Of a stretch of 6,636 nt of DNA, positions 6,239 through 6,636 are shown piece by piece (within the stretch, counting starts at the first letter, position 1; every line of letters begins with the position of its first letter). Origin of the DNA: UBA3775 sp964625275 (GTDB lineage: Bacteria; Bacillota; Clostridia; Lachnospirales; Lachnospiraceae); contig CAZVBH010000108.1 of assembly GCA_964625275.1 (NCBI GenBank), forward strand, positions 1 through 6,636. Direction: 5' to 3'. The notes beneath the pieces are model-generated. The model was not told where the DNA came from. It searched no databases and worked only from the letters and a program-made list of their open reading frames with translations. Both the position numbers and the translations under genes were made by a program.

Positions 6239-6341
6239 ATATTGCAAGTGTGAGACTCATGAGTTAGAATTCGTTTATTCTGAAAAATGAAACCGATTCA
6301 ACTCTAAAGGCCATAGGTGAATCAAACAAATGCTTGCATAT
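6239..6341. repeat. Nested imperfect inverted-repeat element, about 103 bp
   Basis: The outer arms ATATTGCAAG (6239-6248) and CTTGCATAT (6333-6341) are complementary except for one bulged base. Inside is a 44-base imperfect hairpin, 6261-6304: GAGTT a GAAT (t c) GTTT ATT, loop CTGAAA, AAT g AAAC (c g) ATTC AACTC, about 16 pairs plus a wobble. An overlapping perfect palindrome ACTCATGAGT sits at 6255-6264. No U-tract follows on either strand, so it is not an obvious terminator. It could be a small non-autonomous element, a structured RNA, or coincidence in AT-rich DNA. Confidence 0.38.
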
Positions 6342-6373
6342 GAAAACGAAAGCCCTCACTAATGTGAAGGCTT
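6340..6373 (-). terminator. Intrinsic terminator after the Rpn-like gene
   Basis: Minus strand: AAGCCTTCAC, loop ATTA, GTGAGGGCTT, a 10-bp stem with one G-U pair (6373-6364 with 6359-6350), followed by TCGTTTTCAT. It lies 33 bases after the stop of the partial upstream gene and separates that gene from the adhesin operon. Confidence 0.7.
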
Positions 6374-6405
6374 CTGCATTTAACGTACTGATTAAAGTGG
6401 CTTTT

Positions 6406-6636
6406 TTAATTTTGGTTATATAGCTTTGTTACTTCGTCCAGTGTAACATTTGAGTAGGTGTCATTCTTAATTATTGCATCATAAATATCTTGCACAGAAC
6501 CTAAATAATTCTTTAATGTAAAAACCAAAGCTGTAAGACCACTGGCTTCACCACGTGCTTCTCCAATAACAACACCATCTTTAACTCCATTATCATATAC
6601 TGCCTGTCCTAAATTACACATTTTAGTCATCTCCTC
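6406..6636 (-). CDS. 3' end of a probable Rpn/PD-(D/E)XK nuclease-family protein, partial (76 aa visible)
   Basis: The frame is open to the window edge (Glu-Glu before the first Met), so the visible part is probably the C-terminal tail of a longer protein. The tail has the pattern I associate with Lachnospiraceae Rpn-type recombination-promoting nuclease/putative transposase proteins: MCNLGQAV, then a Gly/Glu/Ala-rich helix (GVVIGEARGEASG) and a final helical stretch ending NVTLDEVTKLY. The catalytic domain, if present, is outside the window, so function cannot be checked. Alternatively it is a freestanding remnant: GAGGAG at 6636-6631 is too close to ATG 6630 but sits 9 bases before ATG 6621 and could serve that codon. 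A good terminator follows, suggesting a unit separate from the adhesin operon. Confidence 0.55.
   Translation of the reverse strand, partial: EEMTKMCNLGQAVYDNGVKDGVVIGEARGEASGLTALVFTLKNYLGSVQDIYDAIIKNDTYSNVTLDEVTKLYNQN

Larger units (their letters stand above)
5931..6405. other. 475-base intergenic region between the Rpn-like gene and the adhesin operon
   Basis: From the Rpn-like side it contains that gene's terminator, the nested inverted repeat (6239-6341), a stretch at about 6156-6238 in which I see nothing convincing, the adhesin promoter (6106-6134), and the structured leader with its terminator-like hairpin and ribosome binding site. A 25-codon plus-strand frame from ATG 6190 has no ribosome binding site and is not called. 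Confidence 0.8.

Noticed and set aside
1..6636. CRISPR array, tRNA, rRNA or insertion-sequence transposase
   Set aside because: No regularly spaced repeats, no tRNA-like cloverleaf or rRNA sequence noticed, and no transposase reading frame with recognisable motifs apart from the Rpn-like tail.

Overview
The window looks like a chromosomal piece of an anaerobic low-GC Firmicute, most likely a Lachnospiraceae-type gut or rumen bacterium (Butyrivibrio, Pseudobutyrivibrio or Roseburia relatives). This is inferred from protein style: a giant LPXTG surface protein built from isopeptide-type modules, a short MTDKEL-type coiled-coil protein, a type I signal peptidase, and an Rpn-like C-terminal tail with the MCNL/GEARGEA pattern. 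There is no 16S or other marker gene, so the assignment is soft.

All recognisable genes lie on the minus strand. Reading in the direction of transcription: (1) 6636-6406, the 3' end of a gene cut by the window edge, probably an Rpn/PD-(D/E)XK nuclease-family protein, followed by a good intrinsic terminator at 6373-6340. (2) 6405-5931, a 475-base intergenic region. It holds a nested inverted-repeat element (6239-6341), a stretch with nothing recognisable, a well-formed sigma-A-type promoter (6134-6106), and a leader of about 170 nt that folds into several hairpins and ends in a terminator-like hairpin before the ribosome binding site. (3) 5930-876, a 1684-residue cell-wall-anchored adhesin with an unusual signal peptide, an N-terminal head, six tandem fimbrial-D2-like modules (the sixth carrying an inserted domain), one SpaA-like and two CnaB-like domains, and an LPSTG sorting signal. 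(4) 875-645, a 76-residue coiled-coil protein of unknown function. (5) 642-61, a 193-residue signal peptidase I. (6) 60-1, a pair of overlapping hairpins after the last stop codon.

The three downstream genes are packed with 0- and 2-base gaps and are almost certainly one transcript. The likely logic is one controlled transcript encoding a surface adhesin and a signal peptidase that may be dedicated to it, with the coiled-coil protein between them. No sortase is inside the window. The most interesting non-coding signal is the leader, which has the layout of a transcription attenuator or riboswitch but matches no class I can name. The most interesting genomic signal is a sharp GC step at both ends of the adhesin body, suggesting that the exposed part has a different history from its signal peptide, its anchor and the downstream genes.
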